A stretch of 6,132 nucleotides of DNA from positions 1-6,132 of the forward strand of contig CAADWP010000020.1 in the NCBI GenBank assembly GCA_900752785.1, written 5' to 3'. This DNA is from an uncultured Ruminococcus sp. Its GTDB lineage: Bacteria > Bacillota > Clostridia > Oscillospirales > Ruminococcaceae. Numbering within the stretch: position 1 is the stretch's first letter; each line of letters starts with the position of its first letter. Of the stretch, positions 1 through 5,512 are shown in pieces. A program made the position numbers and the translations under genes. Under the pieces are notes generated by a model. It ran no database searches, was not told where the DNA came from, and was given only the letters and a program-made list of their open reading frames with translations.

Positions 1-20
1 ATTCTTTTCTGATTGTCCAT
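1..20 (-). CDS. Possible 5' end of a gene running off the left edge
   Basis: Reading leftward, an ATG at 20-18 opens the frame M-D-N-Q-K-R and leaves the window. A GGTGAT element at 31-26 lies 5 nt before this ATG, which resembles the GGTGA-type ribosome binding sites of other genes here. A TTGACA hexamer at 98-93 (minus strand) with a weak TAAAAC 18 bp further on could be a promoter. Only six codons are visible, so no function can be given, and the call rests entirely on the start-site context. Confidence 0.25.
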
Positions 21-75
21 TTTTCATCACCATTACTATTTTACCACTCTTCTATTTATTTTTCAATGGTTTTAG

Positions 76-528
76 AACAGGTTTAGTGCAGCTGTCAAAA
101 AGCGGCAGATCGGCGAATTCAATTCACTTTTTAACGGCGAAGTTGTGTCCTACAATTTAAGCCGCCACCCTAATTTGAATCAAGTAACAGATATGCTTGA
201 AAAGGCTTTTTCTAAGATCCCTAATGATACGCAATTGATACTGCATTCAGATCAGGGGTGGCAATACCAGCACAAGCATTATCAGAAAATGCTCAAATAT
301 AAAGGCATAAGGCAAAGTATGTCACGAAAGGGGAACTGTCTTGACAACGCCTGCGCAGAAAACTTCTTTGGATTGCTGAAAACAGAGTTGCTTTACTTAC
401 AGGAATTTACATCTGTTGAGCACTTCATTTCAGAACTGCATTCATACATAGCTTGGTACAACACCAAGCGTATCAAGCTTAAGCTTGATGGTATGTCGCC
501 TGTTGAATACAGGTTTAATGCTGCATAA
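76..528 (+). pseudogene. IS3-family transposase (OrfB, rve/DDE domain), N-terminally truncated
   Basis: The frame is open from 76, after a TAG at 73-75, but it resembles a transposase only from about 121 onward (N-S-L-F-N-G-E-V-V-S-Y-N-L). A GTG at 145 is a possible start but has no convincing ribosome binding site. Counting from that GTG, the second catalytic Asp is D36 in HSDQGWQY and the catalytic Glu is E72 in CLDNACAENFF. The 35 residues between them match the DD(35)E signature of IS3 transposases. The first catalytic Asp and the helix-turn-helix region are gone, so the product cannot catalyse transposition. The C-terminal W-Y-N-T-K-R-I and S-P-V-E-Y-R segments are intact and typical of the family. 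This is a broken gene, not a short functional protein. Confidence 0.88.
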
Positions 529-530
529 CA

Positions 531-560
531 AAAGCGACCAAGATTTCTCTTAGTCGCTTT
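531..560. terminator. Hairpin after the IS transposase, possible bidirectional terminator
   Basis: Arms 531-543 and 548-560 pair over 13 positions (AAAGCGACCAAGA with TCTTAGTCGCTTT) with one C/A mismatch and a TTTC loop. It starts 2 nt after the transposase stop. The T-run lies inside the 3' arm and no long T-tract follows on either strand, so terminator strength is uncertain. On the minus strand it is the first strong hairpin met by transcripts leaving hydG. Confidence 0.5.
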
Positions 561-584
561 GCATAAGTTTTCGTTCAAAAGTTT

Positions 585-608
585 GTCTAACTTTTTGGGG
601 TCAGTTCA
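585..608. repeat. Right terminal inverted repeat of the IS3-family remnant
   Basis: Read on the minus strand, the end begins TGAACTGACCCC and continues AAAAAGTTAGAC, closely matching the ends of IS150-group elements from memory. It ends in CA on the plus strand, as IS3-family ends do. It lies 57 bp past the transposase stop. No left partner is present. Confidence 0.82.
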
Positions 609-642
609 TATTATGCGGTATTTTTATATATTAAGAACAAAC

Positions 643-2091
643 TCAGAATCTAAAGTCACGGTCGCCTTTTTTGATAGCTTCAAGATTCTTTACCGCTATC
701 TCTCTGACTTTCGGATTAGTCACATTTTCGATCTCTCGTTTAATGAGCGCTTCTCCGACAGCCTTTGTTTCTGGATGAGCATAATCCTCAAGATACTCCT
801 GAAGCGTCATAAGAGCGTTTGGATGACAACAATTCTGTATCTGTCCCACCTTGCAGAGAGACATAAATCTGTCGCCGGTTCTGCCCTCACGGTAACAAGC
901 TGTACAGAAAGACGGAATATAGCCTAAATCCATGAGCCACTTCACAACCTCGTCGAGCGAACGTTGATCGGACACATCGAACTGCTCCGTATCGTGAGGT
1001 CTTTCCTCGTCGGAATAACCTGCGTAACCGCCTACCGAAGTTCTCGATCCACCCGAGATCTGAGAAATTCCCAATCCCAGAACTTTATCGCGGCACTGTT
1101 CATTCTCACGGGTAGAAATAATCATTCCCGTATAAGGAACGGCGATTCTTATGCAAGCAATAATTTTTGCAAACGTATCGTCGTCTATACTGTTGTCAAA
1201 AACATTCGGATCAATGTCAGAAGCTTTTTTTACTCTCGGAACACTGATAGTATGAGGTCCTACGCCGTGAACAGCTTCAAGATGCTCGGCATGCATAAGA
1301 AGACCGGCAAACTCATACTTATAAAGATCAAGACCAAACAATACGCCAAGTCCTACATCGTCAATACCACCCTCCATTGCTCTGTCCATAGCCTCGGTAT
1401 GATAAGCGTAATTATGTTTTGGTCCCTGCGGATGAAGTTTTTCATAGCTTTCTTTATGATACGTCTCTTGAAATAGAATATATGTGCCAATGCCCGCTTC
1501 CTTGAGCTTACGGTAATTTTCCACAGTAGTTGCGGCAATATTTACGTTGACGCGTCTGATAGATCCGTTCTTATGCTTGATAGAATAAATTGTTTTGATA
1601 CATTCAAGAATGTATTCTATCGGATTATTAACAGGATCTTCTCCCGATTCAATTGCAAGACGCTTATGTCCCATGTCCTGGAGCGCTATAACCTCCTGCC
1701 GCACCTCATCCTGAGTAAGTTTTTTTCGCGGGATCTCTTTATTCTGATAATGATACGGACAATATACGCACTGATTAACGCAATAATTTGATAAATAAAG
1801 AGGCGCAAACATAACGATTCGATTTCCGTAGAAAGCCTGCTTTATTTCACGCGCAAGATCATACATTTTCTCGGTCACTTCCGGAATATCGCAGGCAAGA
1901 AGTACGCTTGCATCACGATGTGAAAGTCCCGCGCATTCAACTCCCCTGCCGGTTTTTTTGGGTCTTGCCTTTTCAAGTATTTCCTCGATCAAAGCTCGAT
2001 TATGTTTATTTTTTTCAGCATATTCAAGAGTTTCCAATATTTCCTCATGGTTTATAAATTCCTCTGCCTTTAATGATTTTACATTATACAT
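643..2091 (-). CDS. hydG: [FeFe]-hydrogenase H-cluster maturase HydG (radical SAM tyrosine lyase)
   Basis: HydG is a cytoplasmic radical-SAM enzyme. It cleaves tyrosine to p-cresol and uses the glycine-derived fragment to make the CO and cyanide ligands of the H-cluster on an iron carrier. The 482-residue length is normal for the family. The radical-SAM cluster motif is C104-x3-C108-x2-C111 (CVNQCVYC). The C-terminal auxiliary cluster motif is C396-x2-C399-x22-C422 (CTAC...NCC), which separates HydG from HydE and ThiH. The ISGGSRTSVGGY segment near 345-356 is also typical. The ATG at 2091-2089 follows GGAGG (2104-2100) by 8 nt. It lies 36 nt after the TM1266-family gene and is almost certainly co-transcribed with it. 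All expected catalytic cysteines are present, so it should be functional. No clear terminator follows before the IS remnant. hydE and hydF are not visible. Confidence 0.97.
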   Translation of the reverse strand: MYNVKSLKAEEFINHEEILETLEYAEKNKHNRALIEEILEKARPKKTGRGVECAGLSHRDASVLLACDIPEVTEKMYDLAREIKQAFYGNRIVMFAPLYLSNYCVNQCVYCPYHYQNKEIPRKKLTQDEVRQEVIALQDMGHKRLAIESGEDPVNNPIEYILECIKTIYSIKHKNGSIRRVNVNIAATTVENYRKLKEAGIGTYILFQETYHKESYEKLHPQGPKHNYAYHTEAMDRAMEGGIDDVGLGVLFGLDLYKYEFAGLLMHAEHLEAVHGVGPHTISVPRVKKASDIDPNVFDNSIDDDTFAKIIACIRIAVPYTGMIISTRENEQCRDKVLGLGISQISGGSRTSVGGYAGYSDEERPHDTEQFDVSDQRSLDEVVKWLMDLGYIPSFCTACYREGRTGDRFMSLCKVGQIQNCCHPNALMTLQEYLEDYAHPETKAVGEALIKREIENVTNPKVREIAVKNLEAIKKGDRDFRF

Positions 2092-2127
2092 TATAAAAAC
2101 CTCCGTTAATTTGAGCTGTTTTGCACA

Positions 2128-2376
2128 TTATTTTTTTGAGATCGCCGCTTTGACAGATACCCCCGGAATTTGTCCGAGCCGTCCGGTAAGGCTGCTTATT
2201 ACATCCGGTTCAGCATCAATAGCCACGGATATAAGAGAGATTCCCCTTTCCCTATATGGTATTCCCATTCGGCCGATAATAATATCGCTGTGCTCATGAA
2301 GAACACGGTTCACTTCTATCGACGCAGGCTGCTCGTCAATAACAATTGCAGCAACTGCTATTCTTTTATTATTCAT
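2128..2376 (-). CDS. TM1266-family putative [FeFe]-hydrogenase system regulator
   Basis: This 82-residue protein matches the TM1266 family, an ACT/NikR-C-terminal-like ferredoxin fold encoded beside hydrogenase maturation genes. Its role as a regulator is proposed, not established, and it has no DNA-binding domain. The family core is clear: VLHEHSDIIIGRMGIPYRERG at about 26-45, then ISLISVAIDA and the C-terminal LGQIPGVSVKAA. The start is the ATG at 2376-2374, 5 nt after GGAGG on the minus strand. The same frame stays open upstream to about 2595, but that stretch contains the terminator and leader hairpins, lacks a good start and is not family-like, so I reject the longer form. hydG follows after 36 nt. 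Expression should depend on passing the terminator at 2430-2396, just ahead of its ribosome binding site. Confidence 0.93.
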   Translation of the reverse strand: MNNKRIAVAAIVIDEQPASIEVNRVLHEHSDIIIGRMGIPYRERGISLISVAIDAEPDVISSLTGRLGQIPGVSVKAAISKK

Positions 2377-2640
2377 TGCTCCCTCCGTTTCAATGAAAAA
2401 AAATAAAAATCCGCCTGCGGACAGACGGATAGCACATACATTTTTCGCCTTGTACCCGACAAATTTGCGAACAAAAATCCGCACGAGCCGAGATACTAAA
2501 CAAGCTCTTAAATAGTTAACTGCTATCCGATAGCAGAGCCGCAGCCCTACTGCCCGAAAACAATAAGAAAATTCATGTGCAGTAAGCGAAACCAAAGTAA
2601 AATAACTTTATGAACGCCTGTTCTAAATTCCCCTTGCCAC
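2377..2640 (-). promoter_or_regulatory. Structured 5' leader of the TM1266-hydG operon; candidate attenuator or riboswitch of unknown class
   Basis: About 264 nt separate the predicted transcription start (near 2640) from the first gene. In minus-strand order the leader can form: GAAC/GTTC and AAAGT/ACTTT hairpins; TACTGC/GCAGTA (2584-2579 with 2553-2548); CTGCTA/TAGCAG (2536-2531 with 2525-2520), enclosed by AGAGC/GCTCT (2539-2535 with 2508-2504); TGCGGA/TTCGCA (2483-2478 with 2471-2466), enclosed by CTTGT/ACAAG (2504-2500 with 2453-2449); then the terminator. Segment 2529-2521 (CGGATAGCA) is perfectly complementary over 9 nt to 2434-2426 (TGCTATCCG), which includes half of the terminator 5' arm. 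The hairpin at 2536-2520 and the terminator are therefore compatible with each other, while the long-range pairing would break both. I do not see TPP, cobalamin, SAM, FMN, lysine, c-di-GMP or T-box consensus elements. The ligand or trigger is unknown. Confidence 0.72.
2396..2430 (-). terminator. Intrinsic terminator in the hyd-operon leader
   Basis: On the minus strand, ATCCGTCTG (2430-2422) pairs with CAGGCGGAT (2417-2409) over 9 bp, including one G-T wobble, around the loop TCCG. It is followed at once by a T-rich tract, TTTTATTTTTTTT (2408-2396). This is a textbook Rho-independent terminator. It lies upstream of the operon's first gene and after its promoter, so it must be conditional for the genes to be expressed. 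Confidence 0.85.
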
Positions 2641-2646
2641 ATTAAT

Positions 2647-2675
2647 ATTATACACCGATTTAATCAATATGTCAA
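2647..2675 (-). promoter_or_regulatory. Consensus sigma-A promoter for the hyd-operon leader
   Basis: TTGACA (2675-2670) and TATAAT (2652-2647) are both perfect hexamers separated by exactly 17 bp on the minus strand. This predicts transcription starting near 2640. A consensus promoter suggests high constitutive initiation, with control falling on the downstream terminator. Confidence 0.88.
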
Positions 2676-2727
2676 TATCAATTATAACCATACAGCAAAT
2701 ATTTTTTAAATATTTTTTTAAAAATAC

Positions 2728-2756
2728 TGGACAAATTTCATTTATTATGTTATAAT
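2728..2756 (+). promoter_or_regulatory. Divergent sigma-A promoter for the four-cysteine protein gene
   Basis: TGGACA (2728-2733), a 17-bp spacer and TATAAT (2751-2756) with a TG extended -10 at 2748-2749. An A/T-rich run at 2701-2725 could act as an UP element. Predicted start is near 2763, about 24 nt before the ATG. It is back to back with the hyd promoter, with about 52 bp between the -35 boxes. Confidence 0.82.
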
Positions 2757-2786
2757 ATTACGTAGATTTTATTATGAGGTGATCTT

Positions 2787-3197
2787 ATGGGTATCCTTTC
2801 CATGTTTAAAAAAGGTAATTACTTTGATAAAAGCATTGTAGCAAAATGCGATTACTGTAAATTCGGCAAACGAGCTAAGGACGGCAACAAAATCATATGC
2901 GAACACAGAGGTCTCGTTGACCCTAATAATTCATGCGGAAAATTTGACTATTCTCCCTTAAAAAGAATTCCTGTCAAGCAGCTTAACTTCGTCGGAAGTC
3001 TTGCCGATGACGATATTTACATAGAATCAGCCGGTGACCGCGCCGAAAAAGAAGCCGAGAAGAAAGCTGCTGACGAAAAAAATAAACCAAAGGAAATTCC
3101 TGCTTCTAAAAATGAAGAAACTCCTGCCGATAAGACTGAAGTAACTCCTGAAGTTTCCGAAGCTCCTGCTGAAGAAAGTGAATTAACACTTCAATAA
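2787..3197 (+). CDS. Uncharacterised protein with a four-cysteine N-terminal domain and a charged low-complexity tail
   Basis: The ATG at 2787 follows GAGGTGAT (2776-2783) and gives 136 residues. Residues 15-80 form a compact domain with C21-x2-C24-x13-C38-x11-C50, a spacing that would suit a small zinc-ribbon-like or metal-binding fold. It is followed by the segment RIPVKQLNFVGSLADDDIYI. Residues 82-136 are low complexity, rich in Glu, Lys, Pro and Ala, and probably disordered. There is no signal peptide or membrane segment, so it should be cytoplasmic. I recall similar short proteins in Clostridia but no assigned function. It has its own promoter, divergent from the hyd operon. Divergence alone does not prove a shared role. 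Metal binding is inferred only from the cysteine pattern. Confidence 0.85.
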   Translation: MGILSMFKKGNYFDKSIVAKCDYCKFGKRAKDGNKIICEHRGLVDPNNSCGKFDYSPLKRIPVKQLNFVGSLADDDIYIESAGDRAEKEAEKKAADEKNKPKEIPASKNEETPADKTEVTPEVSEAPAEESELTLQ

Positions 3198-3312
3198 AAT
3201 TTTTTAGTTGAATAATATGGCTAATAACATATTTTTGAAATTATTATTTAGATTTAAGGATTATTTAATAATTTTCATGCTATAATGTAGTCAAGTTCAA
3301 CTAAAAAATTTT
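3196..3312. repeat. 117-bp AT-rich element bounded by 17-bp perfect inverted repeats (MITE-like)
   Basis: AAAATTTTTTAGTTGAA (3196-3212) is the exact reverse complement of 3296-3312. Inside, AAATTATT (3238-3245) and AATAATTT (3267-3274) form a second nested inverted repeat, so the whole stretch is a long imperfect palindrome. The left part also resembles, in direct orientation, the start region of the next gene: TGAATAATATG, three mismatches, then AATAACATAT occurs at 3209-3232 and again at 3318-3341, 109 bp apart. The upstream copy has lost the GAGGTG ribosome binding site. It may be a small palindromic insertion, a local duplication, or a stem that ends the upstream transcript. Confidence 0.6.
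3278..3286 (+). promoter_or_regulatory. Extended -10 promoter for the alpha/beta hydrolase gene
   Basis: TGC directly precedes a perfect TATAAT (3281-3286). No good -35 hexamer is present at 17 bp, as is common for extended -10 promoters. Predicted start is near 3293, about 33 nt before the ATG at 3326. The promoter lies inside the palindromic element. Confidence 0.55.
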
Positions 3313-3325
3313 TGAGGTGAATAAT

Positions 3326-4213
3326 ATGATAAATAACATATCTGTAGAATATGGGAAAAAAATCAAAGTCGGAAACGGCAGCCTTAATGTTTATTCCGAG
3401 GGAAGCGCTGAAACGACGATCGTTATATTATCAGGCGCCGGTGTAACTTCTCCCGTTCTCGAATACAGACCTCTTTATCGAAAGCTATCGAATACTTATA
3501 GAATAGCTGTTATTGAAAAGCCAGGCTATGGTATGAGCGAAAGTACAGGAACAGAACGCTCTGTACAAAATATGGTAAACGAAAGCCGCGAAGCTTTACT
3601 GGGAGCAGGAATCAAACCTCCATATATCCTTGTAGCGCACTCTTACTCAGGATTTGAAGCTATCTATTGGGCAAATACATTCACAGAGGAAATTGCCGCT
3701 GTTCTCAGCATTGATATGGGAATACCCGAAACAGCTCTTGAAATGGAAAAGGCGCTTCCTCCAAATAAAAGAGCTGCAATGATTGATAAAAACAAAAAGC
3801 TTTATGCCAAAATTCAAAAGAGAGGCTTTCTTGCAAAGCTTTTAAAAAAATTTACTGTAAATGTATCTGGTATGCTTTCTTCTAATTATCTTAATAATGA
3901 TGAAAAGAAGCTTTATGAAGACCTTTTTTATAAAAATCTTACCAATAAGGAAATATTTGAAGAAAATATCATGATGACTGCCAATGCGAAAACTGCGGCA
4001 TCTACAGGTCATTTAAAAGTTCCCGCATTTTTCTATATCAGCGATATGAAAGTTCCGCTTGAACAGGGTTCATGGCGTGAATTCGGCATAAATTATGCTA
4101 AAAGCATTAACGCTGAATTTAAGCTTACAGATAAGGGACATTTTATGTATTCTAAAATTCCGGATCAAATGGCGGCTGATTTTAAAGCTTTTTTGATGCG
4201 GGTTATAAAATAA
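3326..4213 (+). CDS. Alpha/beta hydrolase-fold protein
   Basis: The 295-residue product has alpha/beta-hydrolase hallmarks. An early strand and oxyanion segment, IVILSGAGV, lies near 32-40. The nucleophile elbow is A104-H105-S106-Y107-S108-G109, with S106 as the likely nucleophile. The probable acid is D240 in YISDMKVP and the catalytic histidine is H272 in DKGHF. The 130-230 region would be the cap, which usually sets substrate choice. There is no signal peptide, so it is probably cytoplasmic. The chosen ATG at 3326 lies 8 nt after GAGG. A GTG at 3317 would give three more residues but overlaps that ribosome binding site. The nitroreductase gene starts 12 nt after its stop, so the two are probably co-transcribed. 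The substrate cannot be read from sequence: esterase, lipase or C-C hydrolase activity are all possible. Confidence 0.9.
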   Translation: MINNISVEYGKKIKVGNGSLNVYSEGSAETTIVILSGAGVTSPVLEYRPLYRKLSNTYRIAVIEKPGYGMSESTGTERSVQNMVNESREALLGAGIKPPYILVAHSYSGFEAIYWANTFTEEIAAVLSIDMGIPETALEMEKALPPNKRAAMIDKNKKLYAKIQKRGFLAKLLKKFTVNVSGMLSSNYLNNDEKKLYEDLFYKNLTNKEIFEENIMMTANAKTAASTGHLKVPAFFYISDMKVPLEQGSWREFGINYAKSINAEFKLTDKGHFMYSKIPDQMAADFKAFLMRVIK

Positions 4214-4225
4214 AGGAAAAATCAA

Positions 4226-4852
4226 ATGGATTTATATGAGGCAATAGAAAAAAGAAGAACAGTTCGCGATTTTGAAGATCATTCAATTCCTCAAAAGCTT
4301 ATTGAAAAGATAATTAAAGCAGGTCTGCAAGCGCCAAGCAATGACCATATGAGAGATTGGCATTATATAGCTGTTCAGGACAAGAACACTGTAAAAAAGC
4401 TTCTTGATATTGTTCCTAAAGGAATTTCAGACGAAGATATGAAACAGCTTATAAAAGATTGGAATTTAAGCGATATTGAACAGCAGGATGCTTATAAAGA
4501 CGCCGTACCAAAGCAATATAAAATGCTTATGGACGCTTCGGTCGTTGTAATTCCCCTTTTAAAACAAAAAACCGATGTTTTTCATCCTGAAAATATATCT
4601 CATCTTAACGGCTTTGCTTCGATATGGTGCAGTATCGAAAATATCTTTCTTGCTTCAACTGCCGAGGGATATGGCTGCTCTTTAAGGATTCCGCTTGGCG
4701 ACGAGGCTGAGTATGCAAGGAAGATTCTTGAGTTTCCCGATGATTATCTTATGCCTTGTTTTATCGGTATAGGAAAGCCTCAAGATAATGTGCCTGCTAT
4801 AAAGCAAAAATATGTTGATATTACCGAACGAATTCATTGGAATAAGTGGTAA
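4226..4852 (+). CDS. Nitroreductase-family FMN-dependent oxidoreductase
   Basis: The 208-residue length is typical of single-domain nitroreductases, which usually dimerise and bind FMN at the interface. The N-terminal phosphate-binding motif is R10-R11-T-V-R14-D-F16. The APSNDHMRDWHYI segment (36-48) matches the second flavin-contact region, and the C-terminal I-G-I-G-K-P (180-185) is the usual glycine turn. Residues 60-100 form a helical insert that may shape the active site. Family members reduce nitro groups, quinones or enones with NAD(P)H, and the physiological substrate here is unknown. A weak AGGA at 4214-4217, 8 nt before the ATG, and the 12-nt gap to the hydrolase stop point to translation from a shared message. 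No oxygen-dependent features are evident. Confidence 0.92.
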   Translation: MDLYEAIEKRRTVRDFEDHSIPQKLIEKIIKAGLQAPSNDHMRDWHYIAVQDKNTVKKLLDIVPKGISDEDMKQLIKDWNLSDIEQQDAYKDAVPKQYKMLMDASVVVIPLLKQKTDVFHPENISHLNGFASIWCSIENIFLASTAEGYGCSLRIPLGDEAEYARKILEFPDDYLMPCFIGIGKPQDNVPAIKQKYVDITERIHWNKW

Positions 4853-4879
4853 ATTTTGTTTATTGGATGAGGTGACATT

Positions 4880-5317
4880 ATGGTTCGTGAAATACAATAT
4901 AATGAAAGAAAAGAATTATTGGAATTATATTTGTCATTACATAAAAATACAATCCCCGAACAATCCGAAGCCTTGGAAAACACATGGAATAAAATATTAA
5001 ATGATAAAAACCATCATTTACTTGTAAATATTATTGACGAAAAGATTGTTTCATCTTGCGTATGTGTCATCATTCCTAATTTAACAAGAAGATTACGTCC
5101 GTATGCTTTTATAGAAAATGTAGTTACTCTTGAAAAGTACAGAGGTCATGGTTATGCTACGGAATGTTTAAACTATGCTAAAAAAATAGCAGAGGGAAAT
5201 AATTGTTACAAAATAATGCTTCTTACAGGTTCAAAAGATGAAAGGACACTTTCATTTTATAGAAACGCAGGTTTCAACAGCACTGATAAAACTGCATTTA
5301 TACAATGGCTTGATTGA
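4880..5317 (+). CDS. GNAT-family N-acetyltransferase
   Basis: This 145-residue protein carries the GNAT core. The acetyl-CoA pyrophosphate-binding loop is K86-Y-R88-G89-H90-G91-Y-A-T, matching the R/Q-x-x-G-x-G/A motif with Lys first, after the strand IENVVTLE (78-85). The C-terminal SFYRNAGFN (125-133) is the usual motif B Tyr-containing segment. The strand IMLLTGS lies between them. The acceptor substrate cannot be predicted, and small amines, amino acids or antibiotics are all known for the family. The ATG follows GAGGTGA (4869-4875) by 4 nt and lies 27 nt after the nitroreductase stop. No promoter is evident in that gap, so it is probably the third gene of the hydrolase-nitroreductase transcript. 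Its codons are more AT-rich than those of hydG. Confidence 0.92.
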   Translation: MVREIQYNERKELLELYLSLHKNTIPEQSEALENTWNKILNDKNHHLLVNIIDEKIVSSCVCVIIPNLTRRLRPYAFIENVVTLEKYRGHGYATECLNYAKKIAEGNNCYKIMLLTGSKDERTLSFYRNAGFNSTDKTAFIQWLD

Positions 5318-5319
5318 TG

Positions 5320-5389
5320 TTTGCATTAATTCCGACAGCTAAATAAAATTGATATATTCTATGCCAGCAGATATGTCGGATTTTGCAAA
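5320..5389. repeat. Inverted repeat after the acetyltransferase gene
   Basis: TTTGCA (5320-5325) and TCCGACA (5331-5337) are mirrored by TGTCGGA (5374-5380) and TGCAAA (5384-5389). They can form a two-part stem with short internal loops and a 36-nt apical loop. It begins 2 nt after the acetyltransferase stop. No T-tract follows, so it is not a standard intrinsic terminator. It could protect the message 3' end or be the relic of a small element. The rest of 5318-5512 holds only the tRNA-like remnant and a promoter. Confidence 0.5.
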
Positions 5390-5430
5390 TAAATAAATTT
5401 ACTTGATAATTCAACATTGTTTATTTGAAA

Positions 5431-5475
5431 TGATATACAATATGGAAGAATTTGGCTACGTTACTACAGTGGATT
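5431..5475 (+). pseudogene. Degenerate tRNA-Leu-like remnant, left copy
   Basis: TATGGAAGAATTTGGCTACG (5441-5460) resembles a tRNA-Leu D-arm region. It is followed directly by TTACTACAGTG, which at the right copy (5939-6019) sits in the variable-arm position. The anticodon arm is missing, as if about 20 nt had been deleted. GTTACTACAGTG is identical in both copies, 521 bp apart. This copy is heavily decayed and is called mainly by comparison with the right one. Confidence 0.4.
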
Positions 5476-5485
5476 ATTTATATTT

Positions 5486-5491
5486 TATAAT
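5486..5491 (+). promoter_or_regulatory. Possible -10 box for the two-cysteine-pair protein gene
   Basis: A perfect TATAAT at 5486-5491, with only a weak ACTACA 17 bp upstream inside the tRNA-like repeat. The predicted start near 5498 would leave a leader of about 15 nt containing GGTGA, which fits the ATG at 5513 and not the one at 5501. Confidence 0.4.
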
Positions 5492-5512
5492 GATGTAGAA
5501 ATGGTGAAATTA

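Larger units (their letters stand above)
121..608 (+). mobile_element. Remnant of an IS3-family (IS150-like) insertion sequence, right-hand portion
   Basis: This is the right part of an IS3-family element: the C-terminal half of the DDE transposase, a hairpin just after its stop, and the right terminal inverted repeat ending in CA. The left end, the first ORF and the N-terminal half of the transposase are missing, so the copy cannot move by itself. The homologous part seems to begin near 118-124, just after a GAATTC at 115-120. No target-site duplication can be assigned because the left end is absent. The remnant points toward the 3' end of hydG and ends 34 bp before the hydG stop codon. Confidence 0.85.

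Noticed and set aside
559..927. Plus-strand open frame spanning the IS right end and the hydG 3' end
   Set aside because: It starts inside the IS terminal region and runs antisense to hydG, with no protein-like motifs.
964..1476. Plus-strand open frame of 170 codons inside hydG
   Set aside because: It lies antisense to a full-length conserved gene and shows no family features or ribosome binding site. It is a by-product of hydG codon use.
2547..2576. Nine-codon leader peptide ORF on the minus strand
   Set aside because: It has no ribosome binding site and no run of a regulatory amino acid, and it sits within the TACTGC/GCAGTA hairpin.
2377..2595. Long in-frame upstream extension of the TM1266-family gene (73 extra codons, TTG start)
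   Set aside because: It has no good ribosome binding site, crosses the terminator and leader hairpins, and adds residues unlike the family, whose members are about 80 residues long.
2377..2640. T-box or standard SAM, TPP or cobalamin riboswitch in the hyd leader
   Set aside because: The GGGUGGNACCGCG T-box motif and the core consensus elements of those classes are absent on reading.
3217..3285. 22-codon ORF in the palindromic element
   Set aside because: The region before its ATG lacks a ribosome binding site (TAGTTG instead of GAGGTG). It is better read as a degraded copy of the next gene's start.
5320..5389. Intrinsic terminator after the acetyltransferase gene
   Set aside because: The stem is interrupted, the loop is 36 nt and no T-tract follows, so it is listed only as an inverted repeat.
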